From: Magnetococcales bacterium HCHbin5
Lineage (GTDB): Bacteria > Pseudomonadota > Magnetococcia > Magnetococcales > Magnetaquicoccaceae
Assembly (NCBI GenBank): GCA_002753505.1
Contig: PEAG01000036.1
Span: 1 to 36,223, forward strand
Length of the DNA stretch: 36,223 bases
Direction of reading: 5' to 3'
Of the stretch, positions 15,475 to 25,040 are shown piece by piece. The first letter of the stretch is position 1. Each line of letters opens with the position of its first letter. The position numbers and the translations under genes are program-made. The notes beneath the pieces were generated by a model. It was not told where the DNA came from, did not search any database, and worked only from the letters and a program-made list of their open reading frames with translations.

Positions 15475-18286
15475 TCCTGTGCGATTGTTGACCGTATTGC
15501 TACTCTGCTGGCTGGCTCTGCCTGCCTCCCCTCTGGTTGCGGCCGATGCCCCGCCTGGCGACACCCATCCGCTCCCCTCTGCACCGTCAACCCTTCCGGC
15601 TGCTTTTGCCCACGATACATTGGAACAGCCCGATTTTCCTGTTCTGGCTACCACAGTCAGTCCAGATGGTCAGCAGATGGCAACGGCTGGCTACCAGATT
15701 GTTCATCTGTGGGACCGCACAACGGGCCACCTGCGTCACTCCTGGCGCGCCAGCGACTCCTGGATCCGCACCCTTGCCTTCAGTCCCAGGAGTCATGTGC
15801 TGGCTGTAGCAGGTGATTCTGGCGACGTTCAACTGTGGGATTGGGAAAAGCGAACCCGATTGCATCGACTGCAGGGCAAGGGGGGGCCCCTCTACTCCAT
15901 CGTTTTCAACCCGCGCGGGGATCTGTTGGCTGCCGGGGGAGCTGACCAGGAGATCCGTTTATGGAACGTCGCCAAGGGTCAATTGTTGAAGCAGTGGTCG
16001 GCACATGAGGCAACCATTCGCGGCATGGCATACAACCCGGAGGGCACCGTATTGGCTTCCGGGGCAGAGGATGGCACCCTGAACCGTTGGCATCTGGCGG
16101 AGACCATTCCCGTTGCTCACCCTGTCAAGGGAGTGGCCCATGGCATCTACTCGGTAGCCTACAGCCCGGATGGTCGTTTGATCGCGGCTGGAACCTTTCG
16201 ATCCATTCGCCTGTGGGACGCCAACACGGGTCAATCCCGGCCACCGCTGAAAAGACACACCTCCTGGGTACGTTCCCTGGCCTTCAGTCCCGACTCCGCC
16301 TACCTGGCCTCCGCCGCCGATGACACGGTCCTCTACTTATGGGATCTGACCAGGGGAACCAGTCTGGAGCAATGGGTGGGTCATCAAGGGGCGATTTTTT
16401 CTGTCTCTTACATGCGGGACCAGGCGTGGCTCTCGGCCGGCCTGGATGGTCGGATACTGATCTGGCAACAGGGTACACCAACCCCCGTGCAACGTCTGAT
16501 CGGCTATCCCGATGGTCGCTGGCTCTCTTGTCATATGGTGGGTCAGCCCCACTGTGAGCCATCCAAACAACAGACCCAACCACCAACCAGCGCGCCACCC
16601 CCGGCGGCAGAATCCTCTGTCCCATCCTCGATCTCATGGGTCAATGGGCAGCGTATCGGATTGATCCTGGCCTCTTTGGTGACCTTGCTGGTCTTTTTTG
16701 GTAAAAGGTCGGTACGTCCCAGGATAAGAGCCTGGTATGCAAGCTGGATTGCGCTACGCCAGCAGTGGCGCGAAAACCGGGCGGCCACCATGCTGCCCTC
16801 CCCCGCCCAGTTTGCCCGTCGTCTGGGTGGGGTGTTGGATTTTTCGGCTCCCAACAACCGCCATATGGCCCGCATCTGCCTGCCGACAGAGTTTCCGCTG
16901 GCGATAACCGACTTTTTCTACCTTCGTATTCAACCCAGGCAGTCGCTGGAGAAGGTTCCGCTCTTTGCAGACTATTTTGTCCAGCATGCCGACCCGCTGA
17001 CACCAACGGATGCATCGATTGCCCGCCCTCCTCTGGTTTTGTTGGTGAGTACGGATCTCCAACAGATGGAAAAGTTGCATCGCTTGGCGCATCATCTGGA
17101 TCGCCTTTGGGTGGTGCCTGACCGGGGTGAAATGACCCGTTTGTTGCTGGCCGCACAACCCGGTCAGGCCTTCGCCCAACTGCTGGCCGACCATCTGGAT
17201 CCGGCTTTACTCTCTCCCTATCTGGTGGAGGGAGCCGTTGAAAAAGCAGGACTTTTCTTTGGCCGCCAGCATCTGTTGGAGCTGTTGGCCCAACAGGGAC
17301 AGCGCAACCATCTGCTGATTGCGGGTCAGGGTATGGGGAAATCCAGTCTGTTGCAGGCGTTGGCGCGCAAATACGCGGATCACCCGATCCTTCAATGCCA
17401 CCTGTTTGCACCGGAAGAGCATGATATTGCGCGACCGCTGGCCCGTGCCCTGGGCCATGCCCCTGCCACTGATCTGGAACATTTGTTGGACGATCTTGCC
17501 CGCTTTCCAGACCGGAAAAAACCTATCCTGCTGGTGGATGATGCGGATTCCTTTGTGTTGACGGATGCGGAGCGTCGCTGGAACCTGCTGGAGCGGTTGC
17601 ATCTGTTAAGCGAGGCCGGTTCCTGTCAAACCATCCTGGCCGGTTCCTGGGATCTGCATCGGTTGTTGCGGAACCCTCGAGCGGCCCGTTTGACCGAATG
17701 GTTGAATATCCATTATGTAGGTCCACTGGAACCGGAAGCCTGTTGGCAATTGGTACGCAAACCCATGGCCTGGATCCATCGGGATTGGGACTCCGGCGTC
17801 AGTCTGGATTTGATTCAGTCCAGCGGGGGGCGTCCCGACTGGGCGATGGCCCTGTGTCATGCGGTTCTGGAACAACTGGGCCCACAGGACAAAATCATTG
17901 GACAACACCATCTGGATGCCGCCTTGATCAGCCAGAGCGTGGGGGACCGGTTTGACCATTGGCCGGCATTGCTGTCAACCGATGCAGCGGAAAATTGGCA
18001 AGATCGCATGGTGGTTTACAGCAGTGTGGAGATGGAAACCTTTACCCATGCAGAACTGTTGGCCCTGTTGCAAAAAAAATATGCCGCCTTTTTTTCACCC
18101 AGATCGCAGCCAGCGGAGCCACCCCCACCCGAAGAGCAACTGCAGTTGGCACTGAATCGCCTGGAACTGGCCTCACTTTTGCAAAAAGCAGGCGATCGAT
18201 ATTTTTATCCATCCAAGCTGTTGCGCCTGCGCATTATGCAGCAGTATCCAGAGGACCGTTTAAAAAGGGCATTGAGAGACCAGTGA
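15467..18286 (+). CDS. Signal peptide - WD40 propeller - TM helix - STAND/AAA ATPase protein
   Basis: A 939-residue protein of unusual order. Residues 1-26 form a Sec signal or anchor ending PLVAAD. About seven WD40 blades (60-340) follow, with LWD or similar at 81, 124, 165, 249, 291 and 332 and several FSPD/SPDG turns. Residues 365-390 are Pro/Ser/Gln-rich. A single transmembrane helix spans about 396-412 and is followed by basic RSVRPRIR, positive-inside. The cytoplasmic half has Walker A GQGMGKSS (620-627) and Walker B ILLVDDAD (687-694), then winged-helix-like domains. The propeller should thus lie outside the membrane and the ATPase inside. ATG 15467 is chosen over TTG 15449 because it gives a clean signal peptide and an 8-base overlap with the previous gene. 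Confidence 0.8.
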   Translation: MDNPVRLLTVLLLCWLALPASPLVAADAPPGDTHPLPSAPSTLPAAFAHDTLEQPDFPVLATTVSPDGQQMATAGYQIVHLWDRTTGHLRHSWRASDSWIRTLAFSPRSHVLAVAGDSGDVQLWDWEKRTRLHRLQGKGGPLYSIVFNPRGDLLAAGGADQEIRLWNVAKGQLLKQWSAHEATIRGMAYNPEGTVLASGAEDGTLNRWHLAETIPVAHPVKGVAHGIYSVAYSPDGRLIAAGTFRSIRLWDANTGQSRPPLKRHTSWVRSLAFSPDSAYLASAADDTVLYLWDLTRGTSLEQWVGHQGAIFSVSYMRDQAWLSAGLDGRILIWQQGTPTPVQRLIGYPDGRWLSCHMVGQPHCEPSKQQTQPPTSAPPPAAESSVPSSISWVNGQRIGLILASLVTLLVFFGKRSVRPRIRAWYASWIALRQQWRENRAATMLPSPAQFARRLGGVLDFSAPNNRHMARICLPTEFPLAITDFFYLRIQPRQSLEKVPLFADYFVQHADPLTPTDASIARPPLVLLVSTDLQQMEKLHRLAHHLDRLWVVPDRGEMTRLLLAAQPGQAFAQLLADHLDPALLSPYLVEGAVEKAGLFFGRQHLLELLAQQGQRNHLLIAGQGMGKSSLLQALARKYADHPILQCHLFAPEEHDIARPLARALGHAPATDLEHLLDDLARFPDRKKPILLVDDADSFVLTDAERRWNLLERLHLLSEAGSCQTILAGSWDLHRLLRNPRAARLTEWLNIHYVGPLEPEACWQLVRKPMAWIHRDWDSGVSLDLIQSSGGRPDWAMALCHAVLEQLGPQDKIIGQHHLDAALISQSVGDRFDHWPALLSTDAAENWQDRMVVYSSVEMETFTHAELLALLQKKYAAFFSPRSQPAEPPPPEEQLQLALNRLELASLLQKAGDRYFYPSKLLRLRIMQQYPEDRLKRALRDQ

Positions 18287-18371
18287 TCCCGATTGACCTG
18301 GCAGCCCGCTGGACCAATCAAGCAGGCCGCGCGTGCGTTATCCATATACCACCTGAGAGGAGAATACCGTC

Positions 18372-19595
18372 ATGAAAGCAGGGAAAGTATTGGTTGCCCA
18401 GGGGGGCGGCCCAACGGCTGTCATCAACCAGTCGCTGGTGGGGGCTGTGTTGGAAGCCAGAAAATTTTCCCTGGTGGATCGGGTATATGGTGCCATGTTT
18501 GGGGTCAAGGGCATTGTCAATGAAGATTTTCTGGACCTGACCCAGGAGACCACCCACAACCTGGAACGGGTTGCCGCAACCCCTGGTTCAGCACTGGGTT
18601 CCACCCGGGACAAACCGGATGAGGCCTATTGTGCAGAGATTCTCAAGGTACTGATCGCTCACAATATTCGCTGCTTTTTTTATATTGGTGGCAACGACAG
18701 CTCGGATACCTTGCGCATTGTGCAGGAGTTTGCGCAAAAGCAGCACTATGAGTTGATCACGATTCACATTCCCAAGACCATAGACAATGATTTGACGGTG
18801 AATGACCACACACCGGGTTATCCGTCGGCCGCCCGTTTTGTGATCAGTGCCTTTGCCGGCCTGAATCTGGACAACCGGGCCCTGCCGGGCATTTATGTGG
18901 GGGTGGTGATGGGGCGCAATGCCGGATTTCTCACCGCAGCCTCAGCCCTGGGGCGCAAGTGTCGGGATGATGGTCCCCATTTGATCTATTTGCCGGAGAG
19001 AAACTTTGACATCAATCATTTTCTTGCCGATGTCAAACGGGTTTATGATCGTCATGGACGCTGTGTCGTGGCGGTTTCAGAAGGGATTCATGACACAACC
19101 GGCGCACCCATTGTGACCACTTTGGGTCAGCAGGCCGGTCAGATGGAGCGGGATGCGCATGGCAACATTCAGCTTTCCGGTACGGGTGCCCTGGCAGATT
19201 TGTTGACGGACAGCATCAAGCGGGGATTGGGCATCAAGCGGGTACGGGGTGATACGTTTGGGTATGTGCAGCGTTCCTTTTTGGGTGTGGTTTCCGACGT
19301 GGATCAACGGGAGGCCCGTGAGGTGGGGGAGAAAGCCTGTCAGTTTGCCCTGTGGCATGGGGCCAGTGGCTCGGTAACCATTCATCGGGTGGGCAATTAT
19401 TCGGTGGAATACCGTCTGGACCCGCTGGTTGCGGTGGCGGGCAAGACAAAGGTGATGCCGGATGCCTTTATCAACTCCTCTGGAACGGATGTGACAGATG
19501 CTTTTCAGCTCTATCTGCAGCCTCTGTTGGGTTCCCGGATGCCGGAAACCTTTCGTCTGCGTGCCCCCATTGTGCCGAAGGTGCTGAGAAAATAG
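18372..19595 (+). CDS. pfp: 6-phosphofructokinase, probably pyrophosphate-dependent
   Basis: A 407-residue phosphofructokinase phosphorylating fructose-6-phosphate. The glycine loop AQGGGPTAVINQS, GGNDS (106-110) and PKTIDND (134-140) are visible. A Lys in PKTIDND (Gly in ATP-dependent enzymes) and an Asp at the second position of the GGxDS motif (Gly in ATP enzymes) are the accepted markers of PPi dependence; the Asn in GGND is a known variant in this branch. VMGRNAGF binds the sugar phosphate. AGGAGA lies 9 bases before the ATG. It follows the WD40/STAND gene by 85 bases and could be read from the same transcript, though its role is metabolic. Confidence 0.88.
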   Translation: MKAGKVLVAQGGGPTAVINQSLVGAVLEARKFSLVDRVYGAMFGVKGIVNEDFLDLTQETTHNLERVAATPGSALGSTRDKPDEAYCAEILKVLIAHNIRCFFYIGGNDSSDTLRIVQEFAQKQHYELITIHIPKTIDNDLTVNDHTPGYPSAARFVISAFAGLNLDNRALPGIYVGVVMGRNAGFLTAASALGRKCRDDGPHLIYLPERNFDINHFLADVKRVYDRHGRCVVAVSEGIHDTTGAPIVTTLGQQAGQMERDAHGNIQLSGTGALADLLTDSIKRGLGIKRVRGDTFGYVQRSFLGVVSDVDQREAREVGEKACQFALWHGASGSVTIHRVGNYSVEYRLDPLVAVAGKTKVMPDAFINSSGTDVTDAFQLYLQPLLGSRMPETFRLRAPIVPKVLRK

Positions 19596-19626
19596 CAGAT
19601 CCATCGTTTGTTTGACAGCGGCAGGG

Positions 19627-19653
19627 GGCTGGGAACCGTTACGGTCCCCAGCC
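19627..19653. terminator. Candidate bidirectional terminator hairpin between convergent genes
   Basis: GGCTGGGAACCG (19627-19638) and CGGTCCCCAGCC (19642-19653) form a 12-base stem with one mismatch and a TTA loop. It lies between the convergent pfp and chemotaxis receptor genes. No T-run follows on either strand, so strength is doubtful. Confidence 0.45.
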
Positions 19654-19692
19654 GCCCTCCAGCAACACCCCTGCCGGGCACCTTCCCCTGGA

Positions 19693-21789
19693 TCAAAAAC
19701 TCTCGAACTGGTCGTCCGAGTCGACCATCTTCAGGCCAGCTCCACCGGATTTTTGGGCAACCGGCTTGGTGGCGTTGCGTCCTGGGGCAGGCAGAGCCCT
19801 GGTCGCCTGTTTCTGGTTGCGCGCAATCTGGGGTCCGGAGCTTTTGGGCTGTTGCGTCGGTCTCCGCTTGGCCGTGCCACCCTGCTGACCAAGGTTGAAG
19901 AAAGATATCGATTGTGCCATCGTCTCCGCTTGCGCACTCAGCTCCTCTGCGGTAGCCGCCATCTCCTCGGAAGAACCGGCATTCTGCTGAATCACCTTAT
20001 CCAATTGCTGAATCGCTTGATTGATCTGGCTTGCCCCTTGGTTTTGCTCCTGGCTGGAGGCATTGATCTCCTGAATCAGCTCTGCCGTCTTTTGAATGTC
20101 TGGCACCAACTTGTTGATGATGCCACCGGCCTTTTCTGCCACCCCGACACTGGAGGCTGACAACTGGCTGATTTCACCTGCCGCCGCCTGACTGCGTTCC
20201 GCCAGCTTTCTGACCTCAGCCGCCACCACGGCAAACCCTTTCCCATGTTCACCAGCTCGCGCAGCCTCAATAGCAGCGTTCAAGGCCAGCAAATTGGTCT
20301 GCCGGGCAATCTCCTCGATAATGCCAATCTTTGCGGCAATCTCCTTCATGGCATGCACTGCTTCCCCAACGGCCACCCCTCCCTCCTCTGCGTCTTTTGC
20401 GGCTTTTTGCGCAATATTCTGAGTGGTGCTGGCGTTGTCTGAGTTCTGGGCAATGTTTGATGACATCTCTTCCATGGCCGACGAGGTCTCCTCAACGGAG
20501 GCCGCCTGCTCGGTTGCACCCTGGGAAAGGTTTTGTGCAGCATCGGAAATTTCGTTGCTGCCGATCGAAACCTGCTCCGCTGCGATCGAAACCTCGCCGA
20601 TGACCTCCCGCAATTTGTCCATCATCGTCAGCATGGCCTTGGCCAGCATACCCACCTCATCCTGCTGGTTTACATCTATTTTCGCCGTCAGATCCCCTCC
20701 GGCCACGGCGGAGGCAAGCTGCACCCCCCGAACCAGCGGTGAGGTAATGCTGTTGGCGATGTAGAGGGCGAGCAGTCCCACCAGCACAGCAATCACCACC
20801 CCAAGGCCAACAATAGCGGAGGTCAACGCCACAACCGGCTCTCTTACCTCCGCCAGATCGATCTCGGCCAACACCGCCCAGGTGACATCCCCCACCTTTA
20901 TCGGTGAAAAGCTGGAGAGTACCGGGTTGCCGTTATAGTCGATGATCACCCGGGTGCCTGCCTTGCCCGCCAGAGCCTCCCGGGAACCTTCAGTATCGAC
21001 GCCGTTTTGCTGGATATTGCCCGCAAAAGATGCTTTCACCGAACGGCCCTGTTTGTCCAGAAAGGAGTCGGAGCGCATCCGCTTGTCCGGGCCCACCAAG
21101 TAGGTCTCTCCGGTCTTGCCCATGCCGGACCGCTCCTGCATGACGGCATTGATGGAGGTCAATGACAGTTGCAAACCTATCCCTCCGATCACTTTGCCCT
21201 GCTGCTTGATCGGTGTCACTATGAAGGCCGCTGGTTCGTTGTTGGAAGGGGCATAGGGTTCAAAATCCCCCAATGCGGTCACTCCCGTACTCATGGCCTT
21301 GTCAAAGGCCTTGCCCAGGCTGCTGCTTCTAAGCGCGCCGGCACTCAGGTTTTGGCCCAGGTCCGACTCCCGGCCCACTGTGTAATTAATATCCCCATCC
21401 GCGGCGATAAGGAACAGATCGTAATAGCCATACTCCTTGGTAAAATGGGCCAGATATCGGGCGTGCTCCTCGGCCGCCTTGCTCCAGAGCGGGCCGCCCG
21501 CCTTTCTACCCTCTGCCTCGAAGGCTACATCAATCTGTTCAAACGCCCGCAACACGTCCCCGGCAGCGGCCAGAACGTTGAGGTCGCCAACCCGCTCGCC
21601 AAAATATTTCTCAATCTGTCCTTTTTTGATGGCCTGCACACCACTCAACTGGTTGAAGGCCGACGCCATCAGTGCCTCCGAAGCCTGCTGTCTTGCAAAC
21701 CAGCCCGTCGTCAGCAGAGGCAACAGACCCACCAACAAAAACAGCCCCAAAAGTTTGGGGCGCATTTTGATATCTGCCAATCTTACCAT
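19693..21789 (-). CDS. Methyl-accepting chemotaxis protein with Cache-type sensor
   Basis: A 698-residue membrane receptor. A first TM helix (about 12-30) precedes a periplasmic sensor of about 285 residues that reads like a double Cache domain ([27 protein letters not shown]). TM2 (about 320-345) is followed by HAMP and the kinase-control coiled coil with the hairpin tip [22 protein letters not shown]. Methylation-type glutamine/glutamate helices ([16 protein letters not shown]) are present. A variable linker of about 60 residues ends in QFESF, which fits the x-aromatic-x-x-aromatic CheR-tethering pentapeptide. GGAGAAC before the ATG at 21789 is the ribosome binding site. The ligand cannot be read from sequence. 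No che genes are adjacent. Confidence 0.93.
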   Translation of the reverse strand: MVRLADIKMRPKLLGLFLLVGLLPLLTTGWFARQQASEALMASAFNQLSGVQAIKKGQIEKYFGERVGDLNVLAAAGDVLRAFEQIDVAFEAEGRKAGGPLWSKAAEEHARYLAHFTKEYGYYDLFLIAADGDINYTVGRESDLGQNLSAGALRSSSLGKAFDKAMSTGVTALGDFEPYAPSNNEPAAFIVTPIKQQGKVIGGIGLQLSLTSINAVMQERSGMGKTGETYLVGPDKRMRSDSFLDKQGRSVKASFAGNIQQNGVDTEGSREALAGKAGTRVIIDYNGNPVLSSFSPIKVGDVTWAVLAEIDLAEVREPVVALTSAIVGLGVVIAVLVGLLALYIANSITSPLVRGVQLASAVAGGDLTAKIDVNQQDEVGMLAKAMLTMMDKLREVIGEVSIAAEQVSIGSNEISDAAQNLSQGATEQAASVEETSSAMEEMSSNIAQNSDNASTTQNIAQKAAKDAEEGGVAVGEAVHAMKEIAAKIGIIEEIARQTNLLALNAAIEAARAGEHGKGFAVVAAEVRKLAERSQAAAGEISQLSASSVGVAEKAGGIINKLVPDIQKTAELIQEINASSQEQNQGASQINQAIQQLDKVIQQNAGSSEEMAATAEELSAQAETMAQSISFFNLGQQGGTAKRRPTQQPKSSGPQIARNQKQATRALPAPGRNATKPVAQKSGGAGLKMVDSDDQFESF

Positions 21790-21925
21790 GATGTTCTCCG
21801 TATTCGGGATAAATGCTTGAACACCTGTACCACCCCAGGGAATGCACCCATCGCCTTCGCTCAGGTACAGACACCACGGCTGTCATGTGTGTCCACTATT
21901 TCACCAGAAGAAGGAGACTCTCTCT

Positions 21926-21944
21926 CCCCCCCCCCCTTTTTTTT
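21926..21944. repeat. Homopolymer tract C11T8 upstream of the chemotaxis receptor
   Basis: Eleven C (21926-21936) are followed directly by eight T (21937-21944). On the coding strand of the receptor this is A8G11, located 137-155 bases before its start, in the promoter or leader region. Such tracts are prone to slippage. Confidence 0.8.
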
Positions 21945-21987
21945 GTGCCGAGAGTGCCACCATTTATGTCAACGACTTTCAACCTTT

Positions 21988-22057
21988 GGGTGCCTGCTCG
22001 CGCATGAACCGCCATGCGCGAGCAGGCACCCGGAGAGGAGATGCCCTCTCCGGGTGC
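21988..22057 (-). terminator. Two overlapping perfect hairpins after the NuoEF/GltD-like operon
   Basis: A 19-base perfect stem (21988-22006 with 22013-22031, loop AACCGC) overlaps by 6 bases a 13-base perfect stem (22026-22038 with 22045-22057, loop AGATGC). The shared bases 22026-22031 mean that the two complete stems cannot form together. They lie 9 bases beyond the stop of the operon's last gene. No T-run follows, so this may be a processing or Rho-assisted terminator, or a repeat-like palindrome. Confidence 0.55.
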
Positions 22058-22066
22058 TGCAACACC

Positions 22067-25024
22067 TTACTCCCAGCTTAACCCCTTCTCTTGCATGAAA
22101 GATTTAAAGGCCTGCTGGCGGGCATTGGCGACCGAAGCCACCAACTGAACCGGCAACGCCGTCTTGACCACACGCGCCCCGTTGGCCCCACTGATGGGAG
22201 CCAGCTCGGGAACCGCCTCAACCAACCGCTGCCGCAGCGTGGCCAAATCCGCCAACGCCTCTTCACCCGCCAGTTGAGTCAAGACACGGAAAGCCATCGA
22301 ACCCTCGGAGCCCTTGAAAATGGGCTGCAACAGCACCAAAGAGCCCTCCCGATTCAAATAAGCACCCTCACTCAACAAGGGATCCGCAACCGGTACGTGC
22401 AGCGTAACCGCCGCTCCCTCTACACCATACGCACTCACCAACACCCGCTGCGCAACACCACGAGCCGCCACCGCACCACCGACCATGATCAGCAGATCCA
22501 ACGGCGTGTCCCCATGCCAGGGCTGGGCTCCCAACCGCTGCAACAGCGCAACATTGGCCTCACTGCGCAGCTTGCCACGCGGCTTGACAGCTCCCTGAAT
22601 GGTGCTGCCCTGCTCATAAAACAGCGACCCCTGCTTGCTCTGCGCCAAACGGGAAGCGGCAAAAATCTCCTCAACCGTCAGATGCGGCGAAACCACCACC
22701 CCAACCCGACCCGCCTGTGACAGCAAACCCTGCGCCGAAGCCACGGCTGCCCCCACCTCGCCGGAGTGCGCCGACAACATCTGGTAACTGAAACGACCCT
22801 CGGCACAAATACAGGAACCGTTGACCGGATCCCCATCAATACTGCGGACTTTAACGACCCGACCTTCCGCTGTATGCACATCCAGCCCACACCCCAAACT
22901 GCAAGCGGTGCAACTGCTGCGCACAACCGTCCCCAACCAGGGGCCCGCCTCCTTGCCCGTGTTGGCTGAAAGCGTACCTGTCGGACACAAGTCGATACAC
23001 ATGCCACAGGCATCACACTCGGTCTGCTGCAACGGATCACCAAAATTGGGACCAATCTTGGTCTCAAAGCCGCGGTTAATGAACGTCAACGCATTCACCT
23101 CCCGCACCTCGGAACAGATGCGTACGCAACTGGCACAGGTGATACACTTGTCGGACTCAATCTTGATCAACGGATGGCGTTTGTCCTCTGCATACGAACG
23201 CTTGTGACCCGCCAACTTCTCCTCAGTTGCCGAAAACTGGGTGGCATATTTTCTGAGGTCACAATCAAACCGGGCATTACAGCCACACTCGATGCAGCGG
23301 GAAGCCTCTGCCATCGCCTGAGCCTCCCCCAACCCCAGATTGATGGGAGCCCATCCGCCCTCATTGTTGAGCCGCTTTTCAGCAGGCAGGGTGGACTCCA
23401 ACGCCCGCTTTTTATGGACAAAACGGGGGGCGAAATCCGCTGCCTGCAACGCCTCCAGACGACCGCGGGAGATGGCGTACGGATCCTTGAGTACAATATT
23501 GGCACCGCGGACGTAGAGATCCATGGCCATGGCCGCCCGACGGCCCTCCCCGACCGCTCGAATGACGATGTCCGGCCCGAAGGCACAGTCACCCGCGGTA
23601 AAAACCCCCGGCACGCTGGTGGTAAAGGTTTTGGCATCATACACGAGGGTTTGCCAACGGGTGGCCTCCGGCTTTTCCTGCTCCGCATCCAGGAAATCGA
23701 GATCCGGATCCTGGCCGATGGCGGCGATGATCAAATCGAACGGCAACACCTCCTCGCTGCCCGCGACCGGGACAGGACGCCGCCGACCCGAGGCATCCGG
23801 TTCACCCAACGCCATGGTGATCACCCGCAAACCGACCGCCCGCCCATCCTCTACCACCACTTCCGACGGAGCCGTCAAAAAGCGAAACTCAACCCCCTCC
23901 TCGTGAGTCTCCTCCTGCTCCACTGGCAACGCGGGCATCTCGGCCTGGGTGCGGCGATAGAGCAGGGAGACCTGGGCACCAAACCGGCGGGCGACGCGGG
24001 CGCAATCCATCGCCGTATCACCACCGCCAATCACCCCGACCCGGCTGTTGGGACCGATATGGACCGGCTCATTCAACACCACCTTGCGGAGAAAATCGAC
24101 CCCCCCCCATCCCCCCGCTGACTCCTCATTGGGTACCCGCATCGGCTTGGCCTTGTGGGCCCCGATGGCCACCAGTACCGCCTTGAAACCGCGGCTCTTC
24201 AGATCGGCAATGGTAAAATCCTTGCCGAGACGTTGACCATAATGGACCACCACGCCCATATCCAGAATGGCCTGAATCTCCCGATCCATCAAATCCCACG
24301 GCAGTCTGAAACGGGGAATGCCATACCGCGCCATCCCTCCCAGAGCCGGCAAAGCCTCAAACAGCTCGACCGCATGACCCATGGTGCGCAGGTAGAAGGC
24401 CGCCGACAACCCAGCCGGTCCCCCACCCACGATGGCCACCTTGTGGCCACTCTCCGCCCCGGGCGAGACAACAAATGGACCATGTTCCAGCTCAAATTCC
24501 GACGAAAACCGCTTCAGGGGGTTGATGGCAATCGGCTCATCCACCAGCGTACGACGACACTCTGATTCGCAGGGATGGGGACAGATGCGACCACAAACCA
24601 CCGGCAACGGGTTGCGTTTTTTGATCAAACGTACCGCCGACTCAAACTGACCATTGGCAATGTGGGCGATGTAGCCCTGAATATCAATATTGGCAGGACA
24701 TGTCGCCTCGCAGGGGGCGATGCAATCCCCGGCATGGTCAGACAACAATAAATCCAAAGCCATCTTCCGACTGCTGGTCACCCGCTCACTGTCGGTATGG
24801 ATCACCATACCCGCGCCCACCTGGGTGCTGCAGGCCGGCATCAAACCCCGCGCCTTTTCCACCTCCACCACACACAAAAAACAGGAAGCAAAAGGCTTCA
24901 GGCGGTCATCGTGACAAAAGGTGGGAATGGAAATACCGTGGGACTCCGCAACAGCTCGAATGGTCGCACCCACAGGTGCCGCCACTGTCTGGCCATTGAG
25001 AACAATTTGGACCGTCTCGCTCAT
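22067..25024 (-). CDS. Fe-S flavoprotein: 2Fe-2S + GltD-like + ferredoxin + truncated NuoG-like domain
   Basis: A 985-residue redox protein. Residues 1-80 form a 2Fe-2S domain (C37, C48, C51, C65). Cys-rich motifs at 101-156 and an FAD dinucleotide loop VGGGPAGLS (about 199) start a GltD/NfnB-type module, with a second nucleotide site IGGGDTAMDCA and a YRR that suits NADPH. Next come two 4Fe-4S motifs (CITCASCVRIC, CDACGMCIDLCP) and the NuoG-type CTACSLGCG motif. The molybdopterin-like C-terminus is only about 220 residues, too short for a molybdenum site. GAGGAGAG precedes the ATG at 25024, 16 bases after nuoF-like. The make-up resembles the StnC-type subunit of electron-bifurcating transhydrogenases; a formate dehydrogenase-type diaphorase is the alternative. 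Confidence 0.82.
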   Translation of the reverse strand: MSETVQIVLNGQTVAAPVGATIRAVAESHGISIPTFCHDDRLKPFASCFLCVVEVEKARGLMPACSTQVGAGMVIHTDSERVTSSRKMALDLLLSDHAGDCIAPCEATCPANIDIQGYIAHIANGQFESAVRLIKKRNPLPVVCGRICPHPCESECRRTLVDEPIAINPLKRFSSEFELEHGPFVVSPGAESGHKVAIVGGGPAGLSAAFYLRTMGHAVELFEALPALGGMARYGIPRFRLPWDLMDREIQAILDMGVVVHYGQRLGKDFTIADLKSRGFKAVLVAIGAHKAKPMRVPNEESAGGWGGVDFLRKVVLNEPVHIGPNSRVGVIGGGDTAMDCARVARRFGAQVSLLYRRTQAEMPALPVEQEETHEEGVEFRFLTAPSEVVVEDGRAVGLRVITMALGEPDASGRRRPVPVAGSEEVLPFDLIIAAIGQDPDLDFLDAEQEKPEATRWQTLVYDAKTFTTSVPGVFTAGDCAFGPDIVIRAVGEGRRAAMAMDLYVRGANIVLKDPYAISRGRLEALQAADFAPRFVHKKRALESTLPAEKRLNNEGGWAPINLGLGEAQAMAEASRCIECGCNARFDCDLRKYATQFSATEEKLAGHKRSYAEDKRHPLIKIESDKCITCASCVRICSEVREVNALTFINRGFETKIGPNFGDPLQQTECDACGMCIDLCPTGTLSANTGKEAGPWLGTVVRSSCTACSLGCGLDVHTAEGRVVKVRSIDGDPVNGSCICAEGRFSYQMLSAHSGEVGAAVASAQGLLSQAGRVGVVVSPHLTVEEIFAASRLAQSKQGSLFYEQGSTIQGAVKPRGKLRSEANVALLQRLGAQPWHGDTPLDLLIMVGGAVAARGVAQRVLVSAYGVEGAAVTLHVPVADPLLSEGAYLNREGSLVLLQPIFKGSEGSMAFRVLTQLAGEEALADLATLRQRLVEAVPELAPISGANGARVVKTALPVQLVASVANARQQAFKSFMQEKGLSWE

Positions 25025-25040
25025 TACCGCTCTCCTCACC

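Noticed and set aside
21945-21965. A possible sigma54 or sigma28 promoter for the chemotaxis receptor (TGGCAC...GGCAC; TAAA...GGCACA)
   Set aside because: The GG-GC spacing for sigma54 and the -10 for sigma28 do not fit the consensus closely enough.
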